Positions 26,018 through 35,060 of a DNA stretch of 64,000 nucleotides are shown here, piece after piece. The DNA comes from Micromonospora pattaloongensis (lineage in GTDB: Bacteria; Actinomycetota; Actinomycetes; Mycobacteriales; Micromonosporaceae). The stretch lies in assembly GCF_900107255.1 (NCBI RefSeq), contig NZ_FNPH01000001.1:744001-808000 (forward strand). Direction: 5' to 3'. Under the pieces are notes generated by a model. That model was not told the origin of the DNA, ran no database searches, and saw nothing but the letters and a program-made list of their open reading frames with translations. Both the position numbers and the translations under genes were made by a program. Each line of letters starts with the position of its first letter. The stretch's first letter is position 1.

Positions 26018-27445
26018 TCAGCCGAGCAGGCCGCGGGCCCGGGCGTACAGCCCGAGCACGGCGCAGGCGACCGGCACCACGGACACCACCATCAGGGTGT
26101 CGACCACATCCGCCGCCCGGCCCAGGTACGGCGAGGGCGGGCGCCGCGAATAGGTCGCGCCGGTCGCGACGGTCAGCAGGGCGAGCAGGACGCCGCCCAC
26201 GGTGAACCCGAGCAGTACCGCGTCGCCGCCCCGGGCGGCCACGGTCACGCCGAGCACCGCCAGGCCGGCCAGACCGGCGGCGACCATCGGCACCCGCTGC
26301 CGCAGCGTGACGAAGAGCCGGGAGCGCAGCAGCAGGGCGACCGACGAGACCGCGGCCAGCAGCGGGCCGGCGAGCCCGCCCGCCGTCACGAGCACCAACG
26401 CCGCGGCGGTCGCGAGCACGGCGTGCCCGGTCAGCATGCCGGTCAGCAGCTCCTCGGTGCGGGCCACCGCGGCGTACACCCGCCCGCGCTCCGGCCGCTC
26501 CCGCGCGCCGTCGGCCGAGCCCGCGTCACCCGCCCCGAATCCCTCGGCCGCGGCCCCGGTGGGGAGCGTGATCGGCGGCATCGGCAGCTTGCCGAGGCGG
26601 ATCGCCAGCAGCGGCAGCACGCCGATCCCGCAGACCAGCACGGACATCAGCAGCGCGGCGGACCCGGCGGCAGGCAGGCCGAACCCGGCCAGCGCGGCCA
26701 GCGCGCCGACCAACCCCGCGGTCACCCCGGCGGCGAAGACCCGCAGCGCCGCGGCCACCCCGACCAGGCCCAGCAGGGCGACGAGGAGCAGCGCCACCGA
26801 CCCGACCAGCAGCTCGGGCGCGCCCATCCAGGCTAGCGGCCGGATCACCCCGACCGGATCGCCGGAGGCGACCAGCAGCGCCCCGCCGACAAAGGCGTAC
26901 GGCAGCGCGTAGCCGCCGAGCGCCCCGCCCGCGGTCGCGTCCCCGTACGCCCGCGAGGCGACCACGCCGGCGAGGGCGAGCAGGAGCGCGACGCCGAGCC
27001 CGACGGAGGCTCCCAGCCCCCACGACGTTCCGGCGTGCAGCAGCGCGAAGAGCCCCACGGCGAGCAGCACGCCGGCGCCGGCGAGGGTAGCCGCGCGGGT
27101 CGCGGCGCCCGACCAGGCGGAGCCGCGCCGCCGCGCGCCGTCGGCGATCGCCTCGACCACGTCGTCGTACTCGAGCTCCGGCCACTGCGCCCGCGCCGGC
27201 ACGAGGTGCAGCACCTCGCCGTCGCGTACGCCCTGCGGCAGCAGCCCCTGCCCGGTGGCCAACGGGGCACCGTCGGTGCGGCGCAGCAGCCATCCGCCGT
27301 GCCGCTCCCCGTCGTCGGCGAGACCCTCGCCGGCGTGCCGCAGCACCTCGGGCAGCAGCTCCGCGAGCGGAACGTGCTCGGGGAGCGCGACGTCGACCCG
27401 GCGCTGCGGCGCGTTGATGGTGACCCGGGCGAGCCCGATGCTCAT
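26018..27445 (-). CDS. eccD: type VII secretion integral membrane protein EccD
   Basis: 475 residues. A ubiquitin-like N-terminal domain (about 1-85, with RVTINAPQRRVDVALPE) is followed by about eleven transmembrane helices from residue 120 to the C-terminus. This is the standard layout of EccD, which lines the ESX inner-membrane channel with EccB, EccC and EccE. GGAGGA lies upstream of the ATG. It diverges from eccC across 146 nt, with back-to-back -10 boxes. The loop around 330-350, rich in Gly, Ala and Asp, is longer than usual. Confidence 0.9.
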   Translation of the reverse strand: MSIGLARVTINAPQRRVDVALPEHVPLAELLPEVLRHAGEGLADDGERHGGWLLRRTDGAPLATGQGLLPQGVRDGEVLHLVPARAQWPELEYDDVVEAIADGARRRGSAWSGAATRAATLAGAGVLLAVGLFALLHAGTSWGLGASVGLGVALLLALAGVVASRAYGDATAGGALGGYALPYAFVGGALLVASGDPVGVIRPLAWMGAPELLVGSVALLLVALLGLVGVAAALRVFAAGVTAGLVGALAALAGFGLPAAGSAALLMSVLVCGIGVLPLLAIRLGKLPMPPITLPTGAAAEGFGAGDAGSADGARERPERGRVYAAVARTEELLTGMLTGHAVLATAAALVLVTAGGLAGPLLAAVSSVALLLRSRLFVTLRQRVPMVAAGLAGLAVLGVTVAARGGDAVLLGFTVGGVLLALLTVATGATYSRRPPSPYLGRAADVVDTLMVVSVVPVACAVLGLYARARGLLG

Positions 27446-27492
27446 CGAGAGTCCTCCATTGAGGGGGCAGCCATGGCTGCGGGGACGACCGC

Positions 27493-27506
27493 ACTTTACC
27501 TACCAT
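27493..27506. promoter_or_regulatory. divergent -10 boxes of eccD and eccC
   Basis: TAAAGT (minus, 27493-27498) faces eccD and TACCAT (plus, 27501-27506) faces the eccC mini-ORF, only two nt apart. Both fit TANNNT, so the two promoters overlap and probably compete. Confidence 0.4.
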
Positions 27507-27544
27507 GGGCCCGGCTCGGACCACCGAGCGATTGGGGAGGTCAC

Positions 27545-27595
27545 GTGAGCGCGGGCAGCAGCCGCACCACGCTGGGTGACGGGACGGTCGCATGA
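27545..27595 (+). CDS. 16-residue mini-ORF coupled to eccC
   Basis: Encodes MSAGSSRTTLGDGTVA from GTG. A strong GGGGAGG (27534-27540) precedes it by four nt, and its stop overlaps the eccC ATG as ATGA. eccC itself lacks a good Shine-Dalgarno, so its translation probably depends on reading this frame. It has the same length and coupling as the mini-ORF at 4401-4451 before the VirB4-like ATPase. It may be a coupling leader or a functional peptide. Confidence 0.45.
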   Translation: MSAGSSRTTLGDGTVA

Positions 27596-30500
27596 GCACG
27601 GTTGTCATCAAGCGGCCGCCGCGACGTCCGGCGCCGGAGATTCCGACCGGCGAGCTCGGGGTGGAGCCGCCGCCGGAGATTCCACAGGCGACCGGGGCCC
27701 GCTGGCAGCAGCTCATGATGATGCTGCCGATGCTGGGCGGCTCCGTCGCGATGGCGATGATGTTCGGGCGTGGTGGCGGCACCTACTCCTACGTCGTCGG
27801 CGCCATGTTCGGCATCTCGTCGCTGGCGATGCTGGCGACGTCCTGGGGCAGCGCGTCGGGCTCGCCGAAGAAGGCCGAGATGATGACGGCGCGCCGGGAG
27901 TACCTGCGGCATCTCGCCACGCTGCGCCGGCGGGTACGGGAGACGGCGGCCAAGCAGCGCGCCGGCCTCTTCTACCGGCACCCCGACCCCGCGCAGCTCT
28001 GGTCCACCGTGGGCAGCCACCGGCTCTGGGAGCGCCGCGGCACGGACCCGGACTTCGGGGTCGTGCGGGTCGCGGTGGGCCCGCAGACGCTCGCCACCCC
28101 GCTCGTCCCGCCGGTCACCCGGCCGCTGGAGGACCTGGAGCCGATGACCGCGGGGGCGCTGCGCCGCTTCCTCGACGCGTACTCCGTGGTGCCGGACCTG
28201 CCGGTGGCGCTGTCGCTGCGCGGCTTCGCGCGGGTGTTCCTGCGCGACGCGGGCACCCCCGGCGATGCCGCGGTGACGGGCAGCGAGGCGCAGGCGCTCA
28301 CGCGCGCGATGCTCACCCAGCTCTCGGTCTTCCACGCCCCCGACGACCTGCTGATCGCGGTCTGCGCGGGGCCGGAACGCCGCGCGGCGTGGGAATGGGT
28401 GAAGTGGCTACCGCACGCGCAGCACCCGACCCGCACCGACGCGCTCGGGCCGGTGCGGCTGGTGACGAGCGCGGCCGCCGACCTGGAGAAGTTGATCGAC
28501 GACGTGCTGGGCAACCGGCCGCGGTTCAGCGCGGCGGGCCCGGCGACCGACGGGCCGCACGTCGTGATCGTTCTCGACGGCGGCGACCTGACCGGGGCCA
28601 CGCACCTGGTCAGCGACAGCGGGATCGACGGCGTGACCGTCTTCGACCTGGACGGCCCGCCGCCCCGGCTGCTGGACCGCTCGATGCTGGCCCTGGAGGT
28701 ACGGCCCGGCCGGCGGCTGCACACGTACTCGTCGGACGGCGAGGCCGAGGTCGGCACGCCGGACCGGCTGGAGGTCGGCGAGGCGGAGGCGGTGGCCCGT
28801 CGGCTCGCCCCGCTGCGACTGGCCGCCGCGTCGAAGGGGTCGGACGCGCCGCTCGCCGCCGAGATGGGGCTCGCCGAGCTGCTCGGCGTCACCGACCCCG
28901 ACAACTTCAGCGTCGCCCACGGGTGGGCGCCGCGGGCGAATCGCGACCGGCTGCGGGTGCCGATCGGGATCGGCGCCGACGGCGGCGCGATCGAGCTCGA
29001 CCTGAAGGAGTCGGCGCAGGACGGGATGGGGCCGCACGGGCTGCTCATCGGCGCCACCGGCTCCGGCAAGTCCGAGCTGCTGCGCACCCTGGTGTTGGCG
29101 CTGGCGGCGACGCACTCCTCCGAATCGCTCAACTTCGTGCTCGTCGACTTCAAGGGCGGCGCGACGTTCGCCTCGCTCGACCGGCTGCCGCACACCGCCG
29201 CCGTGATCACCAACCTCGCCGACGAGCTGCCGCTCGTCGACCGCATGGTGGACGCCATCAACGGCGAGCTGATCCGCCGACAGGAGCTGCTGCGCCGGAC
29301 CGGAAACTTCGCCAGCCTGCGCGACTACGAGAAGGCGCGGGCCGGTGGCGCGGCGCTCGCCCCACTCCCCTCGCTGCTGATCGTCTGCGACGAGTTCTCC
29401 GAGCTGCTCTCGGCCAAGCCCGACTTCATCGACCTGTTCGTCCAGATCGGACGAGTGGGTCGGTCGCTCGGCGTGCACCTGCTGCTCGCGTCGCAGCGTC
29501 TCGAGGAGGGCCGGCTGCGCGGCCTGGACACCCACCTGTCGTACCGGATCGGCCTGCGGACCTTCTCGGCGCTGGAGTCCCGGGCCGTGCTCGGCGTTCC
29601 CGACGCGTACGAGCTGCCGCGCTCGCCCGGTCACGGCTACCTGAAGTTCGGCACCGAGCCGCTGGTGCGGTTCAAGGCCGCCTACGTCTCCGGCGCGTTC
29701 CGCAAGCCGGGCGGGGGCGCGGGGACGGACGGGCGCCCGGGAACGGCCCGGGTGCTCAACTACAGCACGCACTACGTGCCCGCGCTGGAGCCCGCGCAGC
29801 GGCCGCCGCAGCCCACTGCGGACGAGGCGGCCGGCGGGCAGAGCCTCCTCGACCTCATGGTCTCCCGAATGGTGGGGCAGGGCCCGCCGGCGCACCAGGT
29901 GTGGCTGCCGCCGCTGTCGCAGGCGCCCGCCCTCGACGAGCTGCTCGGCCCGGTCTCCACGGACCCGGTGCGCGGCCTGACCTTCGCCAATCCCGAGCTG
30001 CACGGGGCGCTGCAGGTGCCGGTGGCGCTGGTGGACAAGCCGTTCGAGCAGCGTCGCGACGTGCTGTGGCTGTCACTGGAGGGCTCGGCGGGACACGTGG
30101 CCGTCGTCGGCGCACCGCAGAGCGGGAAGTCGACCGCGCTGCGCACGCTGATCTGCGGCCTGGCGCTGACGCACACCCCGGCGGAGGTGCAGGTCTACTG
30201 CCTGGACTTCGGCGGCGGGTCGCTGGCGGCGCTGCGCGAACTGCCGCACGTCGGCGGCGTCGCGGGCCGGCTGGACACGGCCGCGGTGCGGCGTACGGTC
30301 GGCGAGGTCGCGACGCTGCTGGCCGACCGGGAGCGCCGCTTCGCGGAGCTGGGGATCGACTCGATGGCCACCTACCGCAAGCGGCGGGCCGGTGCCGCGC
30401 GGACCGGCCACGATCCGGGCGACCCGTTCGGCGACGTGTTCCTGGTGGTCGACGGCTGGACGACGCTCCGCGGCGAGTACGACGACCTGGAGCCGCTGGT

Positions 30501-31566
30501 CACCGACATCGCGACCCGCGGCCTGTCCTACGGCATCCACGTGGTGGCATCCGCTCCACGGTGGATGGACTTCCGGCCGGCCGTCCGCGACCTGTTCGGG
30601 TCGCGGCTGGAGCTGCGGCTCGGCGACCCGAGCGACTCGATGGTCTCCCGCCGCTCGGCGGCGAACGTGCCGGACAAGGCGGCCGGGCGCGGCATCACGG
30701 CGGACAGTCTGCACTTCCTGACCGTGCTCCCCGAGCTCGCCAGCCTCGGCGGCGAGACCGCCGCGCTGGTCAAGACGGTGGCCGCGTCGTGGGCCGGCGC
30801 GCCGGCGCCGCGGGTCCGGCTGCTGCCGCCGGTGCTGCCGTACTCCGATGTGGACCTGTCTCGCACGTCCGGGCTGCGGCTGCCGATCGGCATCGCCGAG
30901 GCGGACCTGCAGCCGGTCTCGGTCGACTTCGCGACCGAGCCGCATTTCCTGCTCTTCGGCGACGCCGAGTGCGGCAAGTCGTCGTTCCTGCGGGCGCTGG
31001 CCACCTCGATCACGGCTCGGTTCACGCCGGAGCAGGCCCGCGTGATCCTGGTGGACTATCGGCGCAGCCTGCTCGGAGTGATCCAGTCCGAACATCTCAT
31101 CGGGTACGGCACCGCGGCGACCGGCACGGCGGAGCTGATCGAATCGGTGGCCGGTTACATGCAGCGGCGGCTGCCGGGGCCGGACGTCACGCCGCAGCAA
31201 CTGCGCGACCGGTCATGGTGGACGGGGCCGGAGCTGTTCGTGCTGGTCGACGACTACGACCTGGTGGCCACGGGGCCGGCGAACCCGTTGCGGGCGCTGG
31301 AGGACTACCTACCGCAGGCCCGCGACATCGGGCTGCACCTGGTGTTGACGCGTCGCTCCGGCGGCGCCTCACGGTCGATGTACGACCCGATCATCCAGAA
31401 GCTCCGGGAACTCTCCTCGCCGGGCCTGGTGATGGCCGGGGACTCCGATGAGGGGCCGTTGATCGGGAACCTGCGACCGGCGCCGATGCCGCCGGGACGC
31501 GGCCGGTTGGTCACCCGGAAGGAAGGCGTACGGCTGGTCCAGTTGGCGTACCTGCCCGCGACGTGA
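27592..31566 (+). CDS. eccC: type VII secretion ATPase EccC (fused EccCa/EccCb)
   Basis: 1324 residues. Two transmembrane helices (about 41-58 and 63-82) precede three FtsK/SpoIIIE ATPase modules. P-loops are GATGSGKS (487-494), GAPQSGKS (840-847) and GDAECGKS (1123-1130), all with the catalytic Lys. Walker B-like segments are LIVCDEFSEL, FLVVDGW and FVLVDDYD; the last two lack the Glu of module 1, the usual pattern in which only module 1 is fully active. It drives export of ESX substrates. It is one fused protein, as in ESX-4 and many actinobacteria. mycP follows 92 nt downstream. Confidence 0.95.
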   Translation: MSTVVIKRPPRRPAPEIPTGELGVEPPPEIPQATGARWQQLMMMLPMLGGSVAMAMMFGRGGGTYSYVVGAMFGISSLAMLATSWGSASGSPKKAEMMTARREYLRHLATLRRRVRETAAKQRAGLFYRHPDPAQLWSTVGSHRLWERRGTDPDFGVVRVAVGPQTLATPLVPPVTRPLEDLEPMTAGALRRFLDAYSVVPDLPVALSLRGFARVFLRDAGTPGDAAVTGSEAQALTRAMLTQLSVFHAPDDLLIAVCAGPERRAAWEWVKWLPHAQHPTRTDALGPVRLVTSAAADLEKLIDDVLGNRPRFSAAGPATDGPHVVIVLDGGDLTGATHLVSDSGIDGVTVFDLDGPPPRLLDRSMLALEVRPGRRLHTYSSDGEAEVGTPDRLEVGEAEAVARRLAPLRLAAASKGSDAPLAAEMGLAELLGVTDPDNFSVAHGWAPRANRDRLRVPIGIGADGGAIELDLKESAQDGMGPHGLLIGATGSGKSELLRTLVLALAATHSSESLNFVLVDFKGGATFASLDRLPHTAAVITNLADELPLVDRMVDAINGELIRRQELLRRTGNFASLRDYEKARAGGAALAPLPSLLIVCDEFSELLSAKPDFIDLFVQIGRVGRSLGVHLLLASQRLEEGRLRGLDTHLSYRIGLRTFSALESRAVLGVPDAYELPRSPGHGYLKFGTEPLVRFKAAYVSGAFRKPGGGAGTDGRPGTARVLNYSTHYVPALEPAQRPPQPTADEAAGGQSLLDLMVSRMVGQGPPAHQVWLPPLSQAPALDELLGPVSTDPVRGLTFANPELHGALQVPVALVDKPFEQRRDVLWLSLEGSAGHVAVVGAPQSGKSTALRTLICGLALTHTPAEVQVYCLDFGGGSLAALRELPHVGGVAGRLDTAAVRRTVGEVATLLADRERRFAELGIDSMATYRKRRAGAARTGHDPGDPFGDVFLVVDGWTTLRGEYDDLEPLVTDIATRGLSYGIHVVASAPRWMDFRPAVRDLFGSRLELRLGDPSDSMVSRRSAANVPDKAAGRGITADSLHFLTVLPELASLGGETAALVKTVAASWAGAPAPRVRLLPPVLPYSDVDLSRTSGLRLPIGIAEADLQPVSVDFATEPHFLLFGDAECGKSSFLRALATSITARFTPEQARVILVDYRRSLLGVIQSEHLIGYGTAATGTAELIESVAGYMQRRLPGPDVTPQQLRDRSWWTGPELFVLVDDYDLVATGPANPLRALEDYLPQARDIGLHLVLTRRSGGASRSMYDPIIQKLRELSSPGLVMAGDSDEGPLIGNLRPAPMPPGRGRLVTRKEGVRLVQLAYLPAT

Positions 31567-31658
31567 CACGGCGTCGGACCCCTTGTGCGGCACCGGAATA
31601 CGGCGAATCACGGTAACCTCCGTGCATCGAGTGTCTGCCGGGGTGAAAAGGCCATAGT

Positions 31659-33077
31659 GTGACCAGGCTGCCGCACCGTGACCGGAGCGCCGTCGCGAGG
31701 ATCGTGGGCACGGCGCTGCTCAGCGTGGCCGGGATCGCCGCCACGCTGGTTCCGGCGGTCCCCGCGACCGCGACGCCGCCGCCCGACGTCACCGTCCCGC
31801 TGCGGGCCGACCCGGTCCGCGATGATCAGTGGCAGCTGCGGGAGCTGCACGCGACCGCGGCGTGGCGGCACGCCAAGGGCGACGGGGTCACGGTCGCGGT
31901 GCTCGACTCCGGGGTCGATGCGACGCATGCCGACCTGGTCGGCCAGGTGCTGCCGGGGATGGATTTCGTGAAGCCCGGCAACGGCCAGTTCGATCCGGTG
32001 GGGCACGGCACGACGGTGGCCGGGCTGATCGCCGGGCGCGACGACGACGACCGGGGCGCGGTCGGGCTCGCGCCGCACGCGAAGATCCTGCCGGTGCGGG
32101 TGCTCGACGAGGAGAACCGGTACGACGACTCGCTGGTCATCGCCAAGGCGGTGCGCTGGGCCGTCGACAACGGCGCGCGAGTGATCAACATGTCGCTTGG
32201 TGGCCACGGGCGCAGCCCCGCGCTGGCCGCGGCGCTCGACTACGCGTTCGCCCGCGACGTCGTCGTGATCGCCTGCACCGGCAACGTCACGCCGTCGGCG
32301 CCGACGGACGTCTGGTACCCGGCACGCGAGCCCGGGGTCGTCGCGGTCGCCGGGATGGAGAAGGAGGCGCCCGAGCTGTGGTCGGGCTCGATCACGGGCC
32401 GGGAGACCGTGATCACGGCGCCGGGGAACGGACTGGTCGGCGCCCGTCCGGGCGGCCACTGGCGGGTGCAGGGCACGAGCTTCGCGGCACCCCTGGTCGC
32501 CGCCACGGCGGCGCTGATCCGCTCCCGCTGGCCGGAGATGTCCGCGGCCGACGTGGTCAACCGGCTGATCAGGACCGCGAGCGACGTCGGACCGCCGGGC
32601 CGCGACGACCGGTTCGGCTTCGGCGTGGTCGACCCCGTCGCCGCGCTCACCCGCCCGGTGCCGACGGTCGAGCACAACCCGCTCGACGACCAGACCTCGC
32701 CCGGCGTCGTCGGGTTCGGCCGGGCTCCCGGGCTGGAGCAGCCGGGTACGACAACCGCCCCGCTCGGCCAGCTCGGCAACCGCGCGACCGGGGAGCACGC
32801 GAGTTGGGTGGCGCGGGCTGCCGGCTCCGGGGATATCCCCCGGCCGCCGGGGCTGCTCGTCGCCGCCGTCTTCGTCGCCATGCTGGTCACCGGCACGCTC
32901 TTCACCCGGCACCGCCTGCTCAGGCGGGAGCAGCTGGCGGACCGGCGCCGGGAGCTCACGCTGCAACGGGTGCTGAGCCGGCGGCAGGAGACGGTACGCC
33001 GGCGCGAGTTGACGTTGCGCCGGGTGATGCGGCGGCAGCAGCCGGACACGACCCGTCGGTGGCGCCGCCTCCGCTAG
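31659..33077 (+). CDS. mycP: mycosin-type S8 serine protease MycP
   Basis: 472 residues from GTG, with AAAGG seven nt upstream. Signal peptide (about 12-38, ending TATA), subtilase domain with Asp83 (VLDSGVD), His116 (GHGTTVAG) and Ser274 (GTSFAAP), then a linker and a C-terminal transmembrane helix (about 400-420) with a basic cytoplasmic tail. MycP caps and stabilises the ESX membrane complex on the outside. The Arg-rich tail (RRRELTLQRVL and similar) carries three imperfect copies of an RRxELTLxRVxxR unit. Convergent with marP, 22 nt apart. Confidence 0.93.
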   Translation: MTRLPHRDRSAVARIVGTALLSVAGIAATLVPAVPATATPPPDVTVPLRADPVRDDQWQLRELHATAAWRHAKGDGVTVAVLDSGVDATHADLVGQVLPGMDFVKPGNGQFDPVGHGTTVAGLIAGRDDDDRGAVGLAPHAKILPVRVLDEENRYDDSLVIAKAVRWAVDNGARVINMSLGGHGRSPALAAALDYAFARDVVVIACTGNVTPSAPTDVWYPAREPGVVAVAGMEKEAPELWSGSITGRETVITAPGNGLVGARPGGHWRVQGTSFAAPLVAATAALIRSRWPEMSAADVVNRLIRTASDVGPPGRDDRFGFGVVDPVAALTRPVPTVEHNPLDDQTSPGVVGFGRAPGLEQPGTTTAPLGQLGNRATGEHASWVARAAGSGDIPRPPGLLVAAVFVAMLVTGTLFTRHRLLRREQLADRRRELTLQRVLSRRQETVRRRELTLRRVMRRQQPDTTRRWRRLR

Positions 33078-33099
33078 GCGTCCGGAAGGCGCCGGAGCG

Positions 33100-34278
33100 C
33101 TACGCGCACTCGCCGGTGCCGGTGCCCCTGGTCCGCTCCGCCCCGGCGCTCGCGACCGGTGCGGCCTCGTCCGCCGTGACCGCGAAGCCCGTGTTGCGGT
33201 CGTCGGCCGCGGCGGCGAAGATCACGCCGAGCACCTGCCCGTTGGGGGCGATCAGCGGACCGCCCGAGTTACCGCTCTGCACGAGGGCGCGGATCGTGTA
33301 GACCTCGCGGGTCACGTCGCCGGAGCGGTAGATGTCAGGCCCGGTGATCGGGCCGACGTCGCGGACCCGCGCGGACTGGGCGTTGTAGGGGCCGTCGAGC
33401 GGGAAGCCGAGCACGATCGCGTCCGAGCCGGTCGGCGCCGGACGCGACACGAACGGCATCACCGGCGCGTCGAGCCCGGGCACGTAGACGACGGCGAGAT
33501 CGCGCGCCGGGTCGTAGATGACCACCCGACCTTCATGCCGGTCGCCCCGCACCTCCACGACGACGCTCCGGGTGCCGGCCACGACGTGCGCGTTGGTCAT
33601 CACCCGGTCCTTGGCGTAGACGAAGCCCGAGCCCTCGATTCGGCGGGAGCAGCTCGGGGCGGATCCGAGCACCTTGACCACGGAACGCTCGGCGTTGACG
33701 ACCACCTGCGAACCGGCCAGCGCCGGGTCCGGCGGCGCCACCTGACGGGCCCGGGTCGGCGCCAGGTCGCCGAAGACGTCCGGGAACCCGTTGGTGTCCA
33801 CGGTGTCCCGCAGCGCCTGCGACAGCGCCTTCGCCTGCGACGGCAGCACCCCGTCGACGGTGTTCAGCAGCGCGCTGTTGCGGACGGCGCCGGCGAGCCA
33901 GGGCAGCGACGAGGAGCCGAGCGGGACGGCCACGAGCCAGGCGACCAGCAGGACGGCGAGCAGCGAGACGACGGCGCCGCCGGCGTCGTCGATCCGGCGT
34001 CCGGCCCGGCTCGTGATCGCGTGGCGCACATGTGAGCCGGCCCAGCCCGCGAGGGCCTGACCGAGCACCGCGACCCCGAAGATGGTCACGAGCGAGACGA
34101 CCACCCGGACCGCGCCGTCGGCGAACCGTTGCGCGAGTAGCGGGCCGAGCTGCAGCCCGATCAGCGCCCCACCGAAGAACCCGGCGAACGACAGCACCCC
34201 GATGACGAAGCCCTGGCGGTAACCACTGAACGCGAACACCAACATGAGCAGAATCAGGACGGCATCGACGGCGGACAC
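33100..34278 (-). CDS. marP: MarP-family membrane serine protease
   Basis: 392 residues from GTG. Four N-terminal transmembrane helices of the CvpA type (about 4-20, 24-45, 58-80 and 100-122) precede a periplasmic trypsin-like domain with His231 (TNAHVVAG), Asp260 (PARDLAVV) and Ser338 (SGNSGGP). Cys210 and the disulfide context match MarP, which protects mycobacteria against acid and oxidative stress. It is last in the nth-TlpA-NUDIX-marP order found in mycobacteria (Rv3674c-Rv3671c), but has its own leaderless -10. Confidence 0.92.
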   Translation of the reverse strand: MSAVDAVLILLMLVFAFSGYRQGFVIGVLSFAGFFGGALIGLQLGPLLAQRFADGAVRVVVSLVTIFGVAVLGQALAGWAGSHVRHAITSRAGRRIDDAGGAVVSLLAVLLVAWLVAVPLGSSSLPWLAGAVRNSALLNTVDGVLPSQAKALSQALRDTVDTNGFPDVFGDLAPTRARQVAPPDPALAGSQVVVNAERSVVKVLGSAPSCSRRIEGSGFVYAKDRVMTNAHVVAGTRSVVVEVRGDRHEGRVVIYDPARDLAVVYVPGLDAPVMPFVSRPAPTGSDAIVLGFPLDGPYNAQSARVRDVGPITGPDIYRSGDVTREVYTIRALVQSGNSGGPLIAPNGQVLGVIFAAAADDRNTGFAVTADEAAPVASAGAERTRGTGTGECA

Positions 34279-34284
34279 GCGACA

Positions 34285-34290
34285 AGCCTA
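34285..34290 (-). promoter_or_regulatory. -10 box of marP
   Basis: TAGGCT on the minus strand, six nt before the marP GTG, in the 62-nt gap after the NUDIX gene. Confidence 0.45.
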
Positions 34291-34340
34291 CGGGTGCTCC
34301 CGCAGCGCGCGTCCCGGCACGCGGACGACCGGGGGGCGGT

Positions 34341-35060
34341 TCACCCGTGCCGGTCGGTCGCCGACGCCGGCCGGCTCAGCTCGTCGGCCTCGTCGGTGCC
34401 GGCGCTCGGCGCCGGATCGGCGGCCCGGGTGGGCGGCAGCTCGGTGACCCGGTCCCGCGGCCAGGGCCGCGCCCAGCCTGCCATCTCGAGCAGCGCCGAC
34501 AGCACGCCCGCGGTGAACCCCCAGACCAGCATGCCGCGGACCTGGAAGGCCGGGCCGACCCATCCGCTCGGGTGACGCACCTGCAGCCGGTTGGCCGGAT
34601 CGACCAGCTCGTGCACGGGGAGTCGGGCCACGTGCGCCACCTCGGCGGGCTCCCGCGGGTGGACCGGATGCGGGCGGTGCCACCAGCCGAGCACCGGCGT
34701 GACCACGAAGTCGCTGACCGGGATCCACAGCAGGGGCAGTTGGGCGAGCACGGTGACGGTGCTCGGGTCGAGACCGACCTCCTCCTCTGCCTCGCGCAGC
34801 GCGGTGCCGGCCGCGTCGACGTCGCCGGGGTCGGCCGCGCCGCCGGGGAACGCCGGCTGGCCGGCGTGGTTGCGCAGCGTGGCCGCGCGCTGCAGCATCA
34901 GCACGTCCGGGCTGCCCGGCCGCTCCTCGCCGAGGAGCACGAGAACGGCGCTCGGCCGCCCACCGCGGGCGGGGGTGCGCAGCCGGGTGAAGTCCTCGGT
35001 GCGCGCCGCCCGGACCCGGCCGAGCAACGGCTCCCACCAGTCGGGCAGCGGCGACGTCAC
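34341..35060 (-). CDS. NUDIX hydrolase (CoA pyrophosphatase-like)
   Basis: 239 residues from GTG that overlaps the TlpA-like stop (GTGA). The NUDIX box runs from FPGGAADPGD to REAEEEVGL, with the REAEEE metal-binding glutamates; the upstream QRAATLRNHAGQPAFPGG segment is typical of the CoA pyrophosphatase (NudL/YeaB) subgroup. It probably hydrolyses CoA or similar nucleotides. The orthologue in M. tuberculosis is Rv3672c. The C-terminal 35 residues are hydrophilic and variable. Confidence 0.9.
   Translation of the reverse strand: MTSPLPDWWEPLLGRVRAARTEDFTRLRTPARGGRPSAVLVLLGEERPGSPDVLMLQRAATLRNHAGQPAFPGGAADPGDVDAAGTALREAEEEVGLDPSTVTVLAQLPLLWIPVSDFVVTPVLGWWHRPHPVHPREPAEVAHVARLPVHELVDPANRLQVRHPSGWVGPAFQVRGMLVWGFTAGVLSALLEMAGWARPWPRDRVTELPPTRAADPAPSAGTDEADELSRPASATDRHG

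Noticed and set aside
27576-31451. Long plus-strand frame overlapping eccC in another phase
   Set aside because: The eccC frame contains three P-loops; this one is an Arg/Ala/Gly-rich shadow.
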